This document shows, one piece after another, positions 9,110-17,802 of a DNA stretch of 64,000 nucleotides (its first letter is position 1; each line of letters opens with the position of its first letter). Origin of the DNA: Nocardiopsis xinjiangensis YIM 90004. Its GTDB lineage: Bacteria; Actinomycetota; Actinomycetes; Streptosporangiales; Streptosporangiaceae. Both the position numbers and the translations under genes were made by a program. The DNA lies in contig NZ_ANBE01000021.1 of NCBI RefSeq assembly GCF_000341145.1, positions 34,728-98,727 on the forward strand, in the 5' to 3' direction. The notes under the pieces were generated by a model. It searched no databases, was not told the DNA's origin, and was given only the letters and a program-made list of their open reading frames with translations.

Positions 9110-10525
9110 ATGGCGATTCAGAAGAGCGACCCCGCGGTCGACGGCGTGCACGCGTTCAAACTGCCCGACGTCGGTGAGGGCCTGGTCGAGGCCGAACTGC
9201 TCACTTGGTACGTGGCACCGGGCGACGAGCTCACCGTCAATCAGATGATCTGCGAGATCGAGACGGCCAAGGCGGTCGTGGAACTGCCCAGCCCCTACGC
9301 GGGCACCGTCAAGGAGCTCAGGGCCCAGGAGGGCGAGACCGTCGAGGTCGGCACGGTCATCATCACCATCGACGACGGCACCGGCTCCGGAGGTGGTGCC
9401 TCCGACGGCGGAACGGCCACGACCGCCGCACCCGAGACCCCCGCCGACGACGGTGAGGAGAAGGAGAAACCCCTGGTCGGCTACGGGGAGAAGGCCGCGC
9501 CCACCCAGCGCCGCGCCCGCCGCCGCCACGCCCCGGCGGGCACGGTGCCGACGGCACCGGCCCCGGAGCCCGAGCCCGCCGCGCCGGCACCGGCCGAACC
9601 GGCCGCGCCGAACGGAGCGGCCGCACAGGGACGGCCGCTGGCCAAGCCCCCCGTGCGCAAGCTCGCCAAGGACCTCGGTGTCGACCTGGCGTCGCTCACC
9701 CCCACGGGGACCGACGGCATCGTCACCCGCGACGACGTGCGGTCGGCGGCCGAACCCGCCACCGCGGCGCCCGAGCCCGCCGCAGCCGCACGACCGGCAC
9801 CGGCGGCCGGGGACCAGAGCGCCCGCGAGCGCCGTGTCCCCGTCAAGGGCGTGCGCAAGCACACCGCCGCCGCCATGGTCGACAGCGCCTTCACCGCGCC
9901 GCACGTCACCGAGTTCCTGCAGATCGACATCACCGGGACGATGAACGCGGTCAAACGGCTGCGCGAGCGCCCCGACTTCGCCGACGTCAAGGTCTCGCCG
10001 CTGCTGTTGGTCGCGAAGGCACTGCTCATGGCGGTGCGGCGCCACCCCGAGGTCAACTCCTCCTGGGACGGGGAGAACCAGGAGATCGTGCTCAAGGACT
10101 ACGTGAACCTGGGAATCGCGGCCGCCACCGACCGCGGCCTGGTGGTGCCCAACATCAAGGACGCCCACGCCCAGGCCCTGCCCGAGCTGGCGGCCTCCCT
10201 CAAGGGGCTCACCGAGACCGCGCGGGAAGGAAAGACCAGCCCGGCCGACATGTCCGGCGGCACCATCACCATCACCAACGTCGGGGTGTTCGGCGTCGAC
10301 GCCGGGACCCCGATCATCAACCCCGGTGAGGCGGCCATCCTCGCGTTCGGGCAGATCCGCGACATGCCGTGGGTGCACGAGGGCGAACTGGCCGTGCGCA
10401 AGGTGACCACGCTGGCGCTCTCCTTCGACCACCGGCTCGTCGACGGCGAGCTCGGCTCGAAGGTGCTGCGCGACATCGGTACCGCCCTGGAGGACCCGGA
10501 GCTGACCGCTCTGGCCTGGGGCTGA
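9110..10525 (+). CDS. pdhC: Dihydrolipoamide acyltransferase E2 component
   Basis: The core acyltransferase that takes the acyl group from E1 onto its lipoyl arm and transfers it to CoA. The 471-residue protein has one N-terminal lipoyl domain with the lipoylated Lys54 in ETAKAVVELPSP. A Gly/Pro/Ala-rich linker follows, then a peripheral-subunit-binding domain near 176-210 (KPPVRKLAKDLGVDL, TGTDGIVTRDDV). The C-terminal catalytic domain contains the HxxxDG-type motif FDHRLVDGELGSK. The ATG at 9110 starts the conserved sequence. An E3 gene is not in the operon, so a shared dihydrolipoamide dehydrogenase is presumably used. A strong hairpin follows. Confidence 0.95.
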   Translation: MAIQKSDPAVDGVHAFKLPDVGEGLVEAELLTWYVAPGDELTVNQMICEIETAKAVVELPSPYAGTVKELRAQEGETVEVGTVIITIDDGTGSGGGASDGGTATTAAPETPADDGEEKEKPLVGYGEKAAPTQRRARRRHAPAGTVPTAPAPEPEPAAPAPAEPAAPNGAAAQGRPLAKPPVRKLAKDLGVDLASLTPTGTDGIVTRDDVRSAAEPATAAPEPAAAARPAPAAGDQSARERRVPVKGVRKHTAAAMVDSAFTAPHVTEFLQIDITGTMNAVKRLRERPDFADVKVSPLLLVAKALLMAVRRHPEVNSSWDGENQEIVLKDYVNLGIAAATDRGLVVPNIKDAHAQALPELAASLKGLTETAREGKTSPADMSGGTITITNVGVFGVDAGTPIINPGEAAILAFGQIRDMPWVHEGELAVRKVTTLALSFDHRLVDGELGSKVLRDIGTALEDPELTALAWG

Positions 10526-10552
10526 CCGCTGGAAGAGACCCGACACGAGTGA

Positions 10553-10588
10553 GGGCCCGGACACGACCGTGCGGTCGCGTCCGGGCCC
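10553..10588 (+). terminator. Terminator of the dehydrogenase operon
   Basis: GGGCCCGGACACGACC and GGTCGCGTCCGGGCCC form a 16-bp stem with one mismatch around a four-base GTGC loop, beginning 27 bases after the E2 stop, followed by TT. Confidence 0.8.
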
Positions 10589-10790
10589 TTCCCGCGAGGC
10601 GGGCCCGTCCCTCAAAGGGGGAGAGGGACAGGCCCTTGTACAGGTGTGCCCTCTGGCGGGCAGGCGACACCTGGAACGCCCCACGGGCGCGGGGTCCGGT
10701 TCCGCGTGGCCTTCGGACACGCGGAGCCCCGGAGCAGAGATGTTCGGTGGGCTCCAGCGAGGAGCCCCGGGCGTTCACGCTCGGGAGGCA

Positions 10791-10904
10791 TCGCTTCTCC
10801 GGGGCCGCGATGTACCCCTCGGCCACAGCGAGCGGTGCGCCCCCGAATGAGGCCGTGCAGGAGGACGGGGACCAGAAGTGCTCGTCCCACAGGTATGCGC
10901 AGGT
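10791..10904 (-). pseudogene. Remnant of an IS200/IS605 TnpA C-terminus
   Basis: On the minus strand a stretch of about 38 codons reads CAYLWDEHFWSPSSCTASFG then GAPLAVAEGYI. This matches the end of Y1-type TnpA proteins (usually YLWG.. WSPSYFA.S.GGAPL..V..YI). The HUH and tyrosine catalytic region is absent and no start is present, so it is non-functional debris. It abuts the tnpB remnant read on the other strand, an arrangement consistent with an IS605-like element that has decayed. The rest of 10589-10790 holds no recognisable gene. Confidence 0.55.
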
Positions 10905-11033
10905 GCGGGCGGCAAATCCCTGGACCAACCTGCGGGACGCAAACTCGACCGCTACCGCAGGCGCCGGCTCGAGCTGCGACGGGAGTTGCAGAAGAAGCGC
11001 ACCGAATCCGCCCGCAGGCGGATCAAGGAACGA
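10905..11033 (+). pseudogene. Remnant of an IS200/IS605 TnpB
   Basis: A 43-codon plus-strand stretch includes GRKLDRYRRRRLELRREL followed by QKKRTESARRRIKER. This is the basic helical segment found in the middle of TnpB/OrfB proteins, usually followed by R-KEARF and the RuvC-like core. Both ends are missing. The reading frame is broken at 11033, where sequence homologous to the downstream lipoprotein gene begins in another frame. Assigned by pattern recognition only. Confidence 0.5.
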
Positions 11034-11035
11034 AT

Positions 11036-11145
11036 ACCGCTGGTACTTCCCGCGCCTGTCCGACGAGGTCACCCACGTCACCTACGTGGGCAGCGGACCG
11101 GGCGCCATGACCGGACTCCCGATCCAGGGCGTGGACGAGGAGCGG
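11036..11145 (+). pseudogene. Partial second copy of the OmpA-like lipoprotein gene
   Basis: About 110 bases here match 11772-11881 inside the following lipoprotein gene at an offset of 736 bases. In frame they encode YFPRLSDEVTHVTYVGSG, then GAMTGLPIQGVDEER, against YFPRFSDDVTELTYVGSG, then GAMTGLPIQDVDEER in the intact gene. The copy starts right after the tnpB remnant and ends abruptly at GAGCGG. It has no start or stop of its own and is a duplicated, diverged fragment. The remainder up to 11302 has no gene. Confidence 0.8.
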
Positions 11146-11302
11146 CGCATGACACACCGAGGGCCCTGCACCACGGCTCAGGTCCGGGTGGGGCCGCCCA
11201 ACCGTAGCGGCCGGAACCGGACCGAACCGTTCAGGTCGGAACCGAACGCCCGGGGGCGGAGTCCTACCGGCCATCAGGACGATCGCGAGGAAGGCCCCCC
11301 AC

Positions 11303-12943
11303 ATGTCCCTGACCACCGATCCCCGAGCCGCACGAGGCCTGGCGGTGACCGCCGCCGTCCTCGCGGCGACCACGGCCCTGACCAGCTGCGGTGTGGTCCG
11401 CGACCTCACGGGCGACCGCGAGGACCCCGACACCGAGAACGTCGATGAACCCCGCGAGGAGGAGGTCGAGGCCGACTTCCCCTACACCCGCGAAGGCCCG
11501 ATCTTCCTCGACACCGGCCAGGACGTGGAGACCACCTTCTCCGTCACCGGCCTGGAGCGCACCGACGACCACATGGTGCTGCACTACGAGACGACGATCC
11601 GCGCACCCCTGAGGGGCAGCAACACCACCCTCGGCCTGCCGCCGATCCTCGTCGACCCCGTCAGCGGCGTGACCGCCGGCCCCCTGCAGGACGGCAGCGA
11701 CGCCCCCTACGGTTCGGTGCCCCCGCGCAGCGACGGCCTCTTCCCGGTGGAGACCGACGCCACCAACGTGCACCGCCTCTACTTCCCCCGCTTCTCCGAC
11801 GACGTCACCGAACTCACCTACGTGGGCAGCGGCCTGGGAGCCATGACCGGGCTCCCGATCCAGGACGTGGACGAGGAGCGGTCCGACCCCGAGGACCCCA
11901 ACGGCGCCGACATGGGCGGCGACGCGGGTGACCCGGCCCCGGAGGCCGGCGACGTCATCGAGTTCGAGAACCGGCGCCCCGACGGCGACCAGGTCGAGAT
12001 GGTCGGCGGGCTGGAGAGTTTCGTCGATTCCGAGACCACCTCCACGACCCGCGACGGGGACACCGAGACCGTCGCTCTGAAGGCCGACGTGATGTTCGAG
12101 TTCGACGAGGCCGAACTGACGGGAGAGGCCGAGGAGGTCGTGCGTGAGGCCGCCGCCTCCGTCGGCAACAACATCGACCCCGACCAGCGCGAGATCACCG
12201 TGATCGGGCACACCGACGGCAAGGGCGCAGACGACTACAACGAGACCCTCTCGGAGGAGCGGGCCGAGACCGTGCGCGAGGTCCTGGAGGAGGAGCTGGG
12301 CGGTGACTTCACCTTCGAGCTGGAGGGCCGGGGCGCCGACGAACCCGTCGCCGAGGAGGGCGGTTCCGACGACGAGGAGGCCCGCGCCCGCAACCGCCGC
12401 GTCGAGTTCGAGTACCCCGTCGACCCCGCCGACATCGACGGCCAGTCCGCCGAACGCGACGAGGACGTGCTGGGCTCCAGCGACCGTAACGTCTTCCCGC
12501 CCGCCGACTTCATCGAGGAGGCCGACGCCGAGATCGTGGCCACCGAGACCTACGAGGACGTCCAGCTCGACGTGCACCCCCTGGTGCGCGACGGCGCCTA
12601 CGTCATCAGCACCGTCTCGCTGACCAACACCAGCGACGACCCCGTCACCCCCGACCTGACCGGCGAAGACGGTGTGCTCCCCGGCGCCCCCGCGGACTTC
12701 ACCGACGGCACCCTGGGCGGTTTCCAGCTCCTGGAACCCGACTCCGACCTGGCCCGCTACATCACCTACTTCCAGTTCGGCGAGGGCAGCATGGGGCCGT
12801 TCGCCGACGAGGTGCACGAGATGCAGCCCGGCAACAGCTACCAGCTCATCGCCGTGTTCTCCGCCCCGCCCAGCGAGGTCGGCGACATGACCCTGCGTGC
12901 CGGGCCGTTCGGCGAGATCGAGGGTGTGCCCTTCAGCAACTAG
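11303..12943 (+). CDS. OmpA-family peptidoglycan-binding lipoprotein
   Basis: A 546-residue exported lipoprotein. The N-terminus has a basic start, a hydrophobic core and the lipobox LTSC with lipidated Cys29. An acidic linker follows, then a beta-rich domain to about residue 200. An OmpA-like domain at about 255-375 shows MFEFDEAELTGEAEE, then VIGHTDGKGADDYNETLSEERA, then the ARNRRVEF end motif; this fold binds the diaminopimelate of peptidoglycan. A second beta-rich C-terminal domain carries TNTSDDPVTPDL. The ATG at 11303 follows AGGAAGG. It is probably anchored in the membrane with the OmpA domain touching the wall. A partial copy lies upstream. Confidence 0.88.
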   Translation: MSLTTDPRAARGLAVTAAVLAATTALTSCGVVRDLTGDREDPDTENVDEPREEEVEADFPYTREGPIFLDTGQDVETTFSVTGLERTDDHMVLHYETTIRAPLRGSNTTLGLPPILVDPVSGVTAGPLQDGSDAPYGSVPPRSDGLFPVETDATNVHRLYFPRFSDDVTELTYVGSGLGAMTGLPIQDVDEERSDPEDPNGADMGGDAGDPAPEAGDVIEFENRRPDGDQVEMVGGLESFVDSETTSTTRDGDTETVALKADVMFEFDEAELTGEAEEVVREAAASVGNNIDPDQREITVIGHTDGKGADDYNETLSEERAETVREVLEEELGGDFTFELEGRGADEPVAEEGGSDDEEARARNRRVEFEYPVDPADIDGQSAERDEDVLGSSDRNVFPPADFIEEADAEIVATETYEDVQLDVHPLVRDGAYVISTVSLTNTSDDPVTPDLTGEDGVLPGAPADFTDGTLGGFQLLEPDSDLARYITYFQFGEGSMGPFADEVHEMQPGNSYQLIAVFSAPPSEVGDMTLRAGPFGEIEGVPFSN

Positions 12944-12979
12944 CGGGCACAGCAGTAACGAGAAAGCCCAGTAGCGTGC

Positions 12980-13004
12980 GGGCCCGTCCCTTCGGGGCGG
13001 GCCC
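12980..13004. terminator. Hairpin between convergent lipoprotein and carrier genes
   Basis: GGGCCCGTCCC and GGGGCGGGCCC form an 11-bp stem with one G-T pair around a TTC loop. It sits between the converging stops at 12943 and 13029 and can serve both strands. There is no clear T run. Confidence 0.6.
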
Positions 13005-13028
13005 GTGGCGTGTGCGGGTCCGGTGCGG

Positions 13029-13958
13029 TCAACCCAGGAACAGCGTCACCGTGAGCAGCACCGGCACCGTCAGAACCGTCGTCACCAGTACCACTTCCCG
13101 CACCATCGTCTCGGACGTGCGGTACAGCGAGGCGTAGTTGAACACGTTCTGCGCCGTCGGCAACGCCGCCAGCACCACCACCGAGAACAGGTCCGCCGCG
13201 CCCAGGCCGAACGCCCACGCTCCCAGCACCCACGCCACCGCGGGCTGCAGCACCGACTTCAGCGCCACCGCCAGGAACATCGGCGCCTTGTCCGGCCCGC
13301 GCCCCGGCATCCGGCTCCCGTTGAGCGATATCCCGAAGGCCAACAGCATCGCCGGGACCGCCATCGCCCCGACCAACTCGAACGGCTCCATCAACGGCCC
13401 CGGCGGCGTCCAGCCCGACGCCGAGACCGCCACACCCGCCAACGAACCGATGAGGATCGGATTGCGTACCGGTGTCCCCAACGACCGCCGCACCACCGGG
13501 CCCACGCCGCGTACCTCACCCCGGTTCAGGTCCAACAGCGTCAGTCCCACCGGCGCCATGAGCAACAACTGCAACAACAGGATCGGCGCCACCAGCGTCG
13601 CGTCACCCAACACGTACGCCGCCACCGGCAGTCCCAGGTTCCCGGCGTTGACGTAACTCGACGACAACGTCCCCACCGTCGTGCGTCCCACACCCCAACG
13701 CCGCACCAGCCCCACGACGATGAACACGGACGCGACGGCGAACACGCTCAGCAGGCTCACCACGACCGGCCCCGACACCAGCAGCGTCAGATCCGTGTCG
13801 GCAAGCAACGTGAAAAGCAGCGCCGGGCTCGCCACGTAGAACGCGAGCTTGTGCAGCACCTCGCGCCCGCTCGGCCCCAGGACCGGCCACCGTCCGAGCA
13901 GGTAACCCACCACCACGATGCTCGCGATGACCCCGAACCCTGTTATGACCCCGGACAA
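13029..13958 (-). CDS. AEC (auxin efflux carrier) family transporter
   Basis: About 309 residues with ten hydrophobic segments, the size of the AEC family of bacterial permeases. These move malate, malonate or other carboxylates and small organic solutes; the substrate here is unknown. The first helix reads VITGFGVIASIVVVGYLLGR. Mid-protein there is SSYVNAGNLGLPVAAYVLG, the conserved N-GN-GLP half-site. A matching C-terminal half (PTAQNVFNYASLY) carries the second conserved Asn region. The TTG at 13956-13958 is chosen because a G-rich run lies 6 bases before it and it gives the usual short N-terminus; GTG codons upstream are alternatives, giving up to 45 more residues. Confidence 0.85.
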   Translation of the reverse strand: MSGVITGFGVIASIVVVGYLLGRWPVLGPSGREVLHKLAFYVASPALLFTLLADTDLTLLVSGPVVVSLLSVFAVASVFIVVGLVRRWGVGRTTVGTLSSSYVNAGNLGLPVAAYVLGDATLVAPILLLQLLLMAPVGLTLLDLNRGEVRGVGPVVRRSLGTPVRNPILIGSLAGVAVSASGWTPPGPLMEPFELVGAMAVPAMLLAFGISLNGSRMPGRGPDKAPMFLAVALKSVLQPAVAWVLGAWAFGLGAADLFSVVVLAALPTAQNVFNYASLYRTSETMVREVVLVTTVLTVPVLLTVTLFLG

Positions 13959-14073
13959 GAAGCGCCCCCCCGTCGTCTGCACGTGCTCAACAGCGTGGAG
14001 CACGTTATCCGACCTGCTCCGAGCCGATACGTCCCGGGTCGCACCAATACGCTCCGGGGCGCGCACAACGGAA

Positions 14074-14099
14074 AGGCCGGTGCCGCGCGGCACCGGCCT
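14074..14099 (-). terminator. Terminator of the GerW-like gene
   Basis: AGGCCGGTGCC and GGCACCGGCCT form a perfect 11-bp stem around GCGC. Read on the minus strand TTT follows. It lies 22 bases beyond the stop at 14122. Confidence 0.8.
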
Positions 14100-14121
14100 G
14101 CGTTCGAGGGTCGTCGGGCGT

Positions 14122-14547
14122 TCAGTCCGCGGCGTTCTCCCCCTCGGCCCGCCTCGCCTCGAGCTTCTTGCGCCGACGGGCCTCGCGCACGGACACCGTC
14201 ACGATGCGCGTGAGGGCCACCGCCGTGATCGCCGCCAACGGCAGGGCCAGCTTCGTCGCCGGCTGACGGATCGGACGGAAAGCCGCGCCCTCACCGTCGA
14301 GCACGATGAACCCCGAGGGCCGGGCCCTCACGGCCCCGATCCCGCCCGCGCCGTCGCCGCCGAGCATGGCCGCGCGGCTGATCCCGCCTCCCATGGAGCT
14401 GATGAACCCCACCCGGGCCACGGGGACGACCGTGGTCTCCCCGGAGGTCACCGGGGCGCCGAACACCGTCGTGGCTCGAGCGCTCTCACGGACCCCGTCG
14501 ATGAGGCGGCCGAGTACGGACAACGTGGGGCTGGTCTGGTCGGACAT
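14122..14547 (-). CDS. GerW/YtfJ-like protein
   Basis: A 141-residue protein with a GerW-type core at about residues 25-65: VFGAPVTSGETTVVPVARV, then a Gly-rich segment. GerW/YtfJ proteins of spore formers help build a germination-competent spore; actinomycete relatives are widespread and mostly uncharacterised. A hydrophobic helix follows at about 100-118 (ALPLAAITAVALTRIVTVSV), then a basic tail of Arg/Lys. The ATG at 14545-14547 follows AAAGGAA; the nine codons upstream in the same frame are not needed. It is the last gene before the secretion island and has its own terminator. Confidence 0.75.
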   Translation of the reverse strand: MSDQTSPTLSVLGRLIDGVRESARATTVFGAPVTSGETTVVPVARVGFISSMGGGISRAAMLGGDGAGGIGAVRARPSGFIVLDGEGAAFRPIRQPATKLALPLAAITAVALTRIVTVSVREARRRKKLEARRAEGENAAD

Positions 14548-14640
14548 GGGCGTTCCTTTCCGGAGCACGGTCAACCGATGTCACGCTATAGCCGCAACCG
14601 AACCCTGCGGGGGCGCTCCGTCCGGTGTGTCCGTTACCGG

Positions 14641-16995
14641 TCAATCGCCCGAGCCGCCGGAGGAACCGGAACCGCCTCCACCGGAATCGGAGCTGCCGGA
14701 CCCGGAACCCGAGGTGTCGTCCGCGTCGTCGGCGCTTTCATCCTCGTCCGAGGCGGCTTCGTCCTCGCTCTCTTCTTCCTCTTCCGCGGCCTCCTCGGCC
14801 TCACGCTCGGCCTCACGCTCTGCCTCTGCGCGGTCGGCTGCACGGGTGGTGCAGACTTCGTCCGCAGGGGATGCGGCCCCCTCGACAGCGATCACCGTGT
14901 AGCAGTACTCGGCGGAGTTGTTCGGGGTGTCGACCTGTGCGGTCTCTGCTCCGGGACCGGTGCGTGCCAGGGTTTCGGGGTCCTGGCCTCGGATGCTGCC
15001 GAGCACGAAGTAGTCAGCGGTGCCGCCGCTGTTGTCGGTCCAAGTGAGTGTGACGGCGCTGAGCGCGTCTTCCAGGGCGACCCCGCTCGGCTCGGCCACC
15101 TCGGGTGGGGGAGATGGCTCGACCGGCTCGGCCTCGGTGGCGGCCTGCTCCTCCGAGCCGGATTCGTCAGAGCCACCGTCCTCCTCCGAATCGGAATTCT
15201 CGGCAGCCGCGATCATCGGCCCGGAGGTGTTGGTGGCAGCGAAGGAGCTGGTGACCAGCGTGACCACGAGCGTGCCGCAGACAGCTACGGCGATGTGCAT
15301 TTGTCGACGCCACCGCGGAAGACCGCTCGGGGGGACATCGAGCGCTTCCCACCCCTCGTTCTCCTTCTCCCGCCCCTTCTCGACGGGGAGACGGGAAGAC
15401 TCCGCATCGCCACGCCAACCTTCGAGACGTGACCACGCACGCAGGGGAGAGATCTCCTCGCCCCGGAGCCTGGCCATCATCAGGTCGGCGGTGCCGTTGG
15501 GCACCTCCTCCGGCATCACGCCGTTGCGTTCGCGTTCTTCGGGGGTCGGTAGCGCTCGCGGTCGGGGTCTGGCCCCGGCGTTCTCGCCCAAGTGGGTGTC
15601 GTCGGAGGACGGAGCAGTGTTTTCGACACCGTGCGGCTGTACAGCGTCGGGGACGTGCGGGGTCTCGGGGGTCCGTTGGTCCGGAGACGTTCCCTGCGGC
15701 ACAGGGGGCGGAGGTACAGGGGTCTGCGAGTGGAACTGACCTTCCCGGTGGTGTTCCGGCGAGGGACCGGGCGGTGGTGCGACGGGAGCGGGGGGCACAG
15801 GACGGTATGGGCCCCGGGGCTCCTCGTGAGCGGGAGCCGACAAGGACGACCCGGTCTGTGCGTCCGGGGCAGACGAAGGCGTCGGTCCTTCGAATGCATC
15901 TCGAGGACGGGAGGAGGGTGAGGGCTCCGGAGGAATCTGCCCTCCGGAGGGGGACTGCGGAGGCGGGTCCTGGTGCCCTGGGGGCGCTGTACCGTGGGGC
16001 GCTCGTGGATCCGGCTGCGCTGAGTCGTGTGGATCCTGGGGCCCGGAGGAGACGGTGCCGTGCGGGACCTGGGGGCCGGAGGGCCAGAGTGGGGCCTGGG
16101 GACCGGACGGAGTTACGGCAGGTGTGGTCTCGGGGGGCTGCTCGGCCGACTGCCCACCATCCCTCTGAGGCGAGGTGGCGACCCGGCCGGTGCGCGCTCG
16201 CTCGAAGGCCGTGGCGAAGTCCGCGGTGGTGGCGTAGCGGTCTCGGGGGTTCTTGGACAGGGCACGGGTGAGGACCTGCCGGAGGCTGCGCGAGATGTCG
16301 GACCGGCGTACCGGGGGCGGGGTGTCCTGCAACACCCGGTTCGCGTACTGGTGAGGATCGAAAGGGCTGCCGTCCGTCGTTGCGAACGGTGCGTGACCCA
16401 CGAGCATGGTCCAGATGGTGGACGCGAGCTGGTAGATGTCCGAGGCGGAGGTCCGTGGCTCGCCCTGCAGTGCCTCGGGGGGCGCGTGCAGGAAGGACTC
16501 CATGGACGGGGGAGGTGGAGGCAGCGCTTCCCCTGCCCGGTGGACAGCGCCGAAACCGGTGAGTACGGGGGTGCGTCCGGCGCGCAGCACGTTGCCTGGA
16601 CAGACGTCGTTGTGTACGAGGCCGCGGCCGTGGACGGCGCCCAGGGCGGCTGCAACACTGCGCGATACAGCAGCGGCCTCCTGGATGGGCGCGGGTCCCT
16701 TCTTGGCCAACATCTCCCCGAACGAACCGTCGGGGTAGAAGGGCAGGACGACGAAGAACGCCCCATCGGAGGTGGTCCCGGCGTCCAGGACGGGTACCGC
16801 GCCCGGTACCCCGTCGAGTGACTGCAGATGGCCGATCTCTGCCCGGCCGGCGTCGGGGGGCAGGACCTTGAGGACGACCTCGGCACCGCTGGTGACACGA
16901 GTGGCACGGACGATGCGGGCACGGCGCCCCTGCAGCAGGAGCGCTGCGGAAGTGTACCCGGGAGCCCACTCTGCCTCGGGAGCGGAGCCGGACAT
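14641..16995 (-). CDS. Membrane pseudokinase with Pro-rich linker and fibronectin-like C-terminus
   Basis: A 784-residue protein with the layout of a receptor serine/threonine kinase but probably inactive. The kinase-like domain spans about residues 10-280. The VAIK-type Lys43 is kept, yet the glycine loop is absent, the catalytic loop reads HNDVCPGNV (128-136) with Asp130 but Cys in place of the usual Lys, and the DFG Asp is replaced (TGFG, 146-149). A long Pro/Gln/Ser-rich linker follows, then one transmembrane helix near 575-600. A Ser/Glu-rich region and a fibronectin-III-like domain (VTLTWTDNSGGTADYFVLG) end in a Ser/Gly tail. It is the last gene of the leftward WXG100 block and may be a non-catalytic scaffold for secretion or wall sensing. 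Confidence 0.85.
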   Translation of the reverse strand: MSGSAPEAEWAPGYTSAALLLQGRRARIVRATRVTSGAEVVLKVLPPDAGRAEIGHLQSLDGVPGAVPVLDAGTTSDGAFFVVLPFYPDGSFGEMLAKKGPAPIQEAAAVSRSVAAALGAVHGRGLVHNDVCPGNVLRAGRTPVLTGFGAVHRAGEALPPPPPSMESFLHAPPEALQGEPRTSASDIYQLASTIWTMLVGHAPFATTDGSPFDPHQYANRVLQDTPPPVRRSDISRSLRQVLTRALSKNPRDRYATTADFATAFERARTGRVATSPQRDGGQSAEQPPETTPAVTPSGPQAPLWPSGPQVPHGTVSSGPQDPHDSAQPDPRAPHGTAPPGHQDPPPQSPSGGQIPPEPSPSSRPRDAFEGPTPSSAPDAQTGSSLSAPAHEEPRGPYRPVPPAPVAPPPGPSPEHHREGQFHSQTPVPPPPVPQGTSPDQRTPETPHVPDAVQPHGVENTAPSSDDTHLGENAGARPRPRALPTPEERERNGVMPEEVPNGTADLMMARLRGEEISPLRAWSRLEGWRGDAESSRLPVEKGREKENEGWEALDVPPSGLPRWRRQMHIAVAVCGTLVVTLVTSSFAATNTSGPMIAAAENSDSEEDGGSDESGSEEQAATEAEPVEPSPPPEVAEPSGVALEDALSAVTLTWTDNSGGTADYFVLGSIRGQDPETLARTGPGAETAQVDTPNNSAEYCYTVIAVEGAASPADEVCTTRAADRAEAEREAEREAEEAAEEEEESEDEAASDEDESADDADDTSGSGSGSSDSGGGGSGSSGGSGD

Positions 16996-17053
16996 GCGAG
17001 GTCGACCCCCTGTTCGTGTTGGAAAGGGACGGTGGTTCTGACGTGTGCGGGGT

Positions 17054-17416
17054 TCAGAGGGGATCCGACAGCAGGGGGGAGTCGTGGGGCAGGATCTGGA
17101 CCGACTGTTGCCGGAACTGTCCGAATCCGCGCTCCTCGTTCACCTCCTGTTGTCGTTCGAAGGCGCCGATGAGGGCGATGATCCCGCACACGAGTCCTGT
17201 GACGATGGCCCCGCCGATCACCGCGGGCCACACCCGCTGCCGTCGACGCCAGTAACGGCTCGAACCGTACAGCAGGGCCGACCGGAGTTGTCGGTGCCGG
17301 AGGGCGTCGGCCTGCAGGACGTACTTCTCCTCGTCAGGCGTGTAATGGAACGCCTCCGGGAGCTGCGGATCCGGGTCGGCCGACGCCGCCGACGGTGCAG
17401 GGGCCTGGATGGACAT
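17054..17416 (-). CDS. Single-pass membrane protein in the ESX block
   Basis: A 120-residue protein not assigned to a known family. An acidic N-terminal half (EAFHYTPDEEKYVLQADALR) and a basic stretch (RYWRRRQRVW) precede one strong helix at about residues 64-84, followed by a short polar tail. Topology should be N-terminus inside. It starts 14 bases after the WXG100 gene stop and precedes the pseudokinase gene by 58 bases, so it is almost certainly co-transcribed with them. No clear ribosome binding site is seen at the ATG (17414-17416). A role in ESX assembly is guilt by association only. Confidence 0.7.
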   Translation of the reverse strand: MSIQAPAPSAASADPDPQLPEAFHYTPDEEKYVLQADALRHRQLRSALLYGSSRYWRRRQRVWPAVIGGAIVTGLVCGIIALIGAFERQQEVNEERGFGQFRQQSVQILPHDSPLLSDPL

Positions 17417-17430
17417 CGTCGTCGAGCTTA

Positions 17431-17727
17431 CTAGAACAACCCGTCGAGGTACTGGTTGAGCCTGTTGTAGTTGTTCGCGGTGTCATCGGTCGCGTTGATC
17501 AACTTGGCGAAGGCCGAGTTCACGTCCGAGAAATGTGTGTCGTACTCCTGAGCCTTGGCCTGGAATTGGGGGCTGCCGGAGCCTTCCCACTGGCTGACAG
17601 TCATTTCCGACTGTTCGTTGATCTGACTCATGATCGCGGTGAAGCGGCCGAGGTGGGCCTGCTGGTCCTCGGCGAGACCCTGCAGGCCGGCCGCGTCACC
17701 GTAGACGTCGAAATTGCTGGCGGACAT
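17431..17727 (-). CDS. WXG100-family ESX secreted protein (EsxA-like)
   Basis: A 98-residue helical-hairpin protein of the WXG100 family, the usual cargo and co-factor of type VII secretion. The central turn motif is WEGSGSPQF at about residues 47-55, with long helices on each side, and it is rich in Gln, Ala and Asn and has no Cys. The C-terminal end reads NNYNRLNQYLDGLF; its Tyr and hydrophobics resemble the Y-x3-D/E export signal. The ATG at 17725-17727 follows AGGAAAGGG. Its presumed partner is the gene 75 bases upstream. The pair is encoded downstream of EccC on the same strand. Confidence 0.92.
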   Translation of the reverse strand: MSASNFDVYGDAAGLQGLAEDQQAHLGRFTAIMSQINEQSEMTVSQWEGSGSPQFQAKAQEYDTHFSDVNSAFAKLINATDDTANNYNRLNQYLDGLF

Positions 17728-17802
17728 GAAGACGCCCTTTCCTGAGGCGGGATCGTGGTCTCGGTGCCGAAGCGCCGTGAAGACGGGCTGGTACCTGTGT
17801 GA

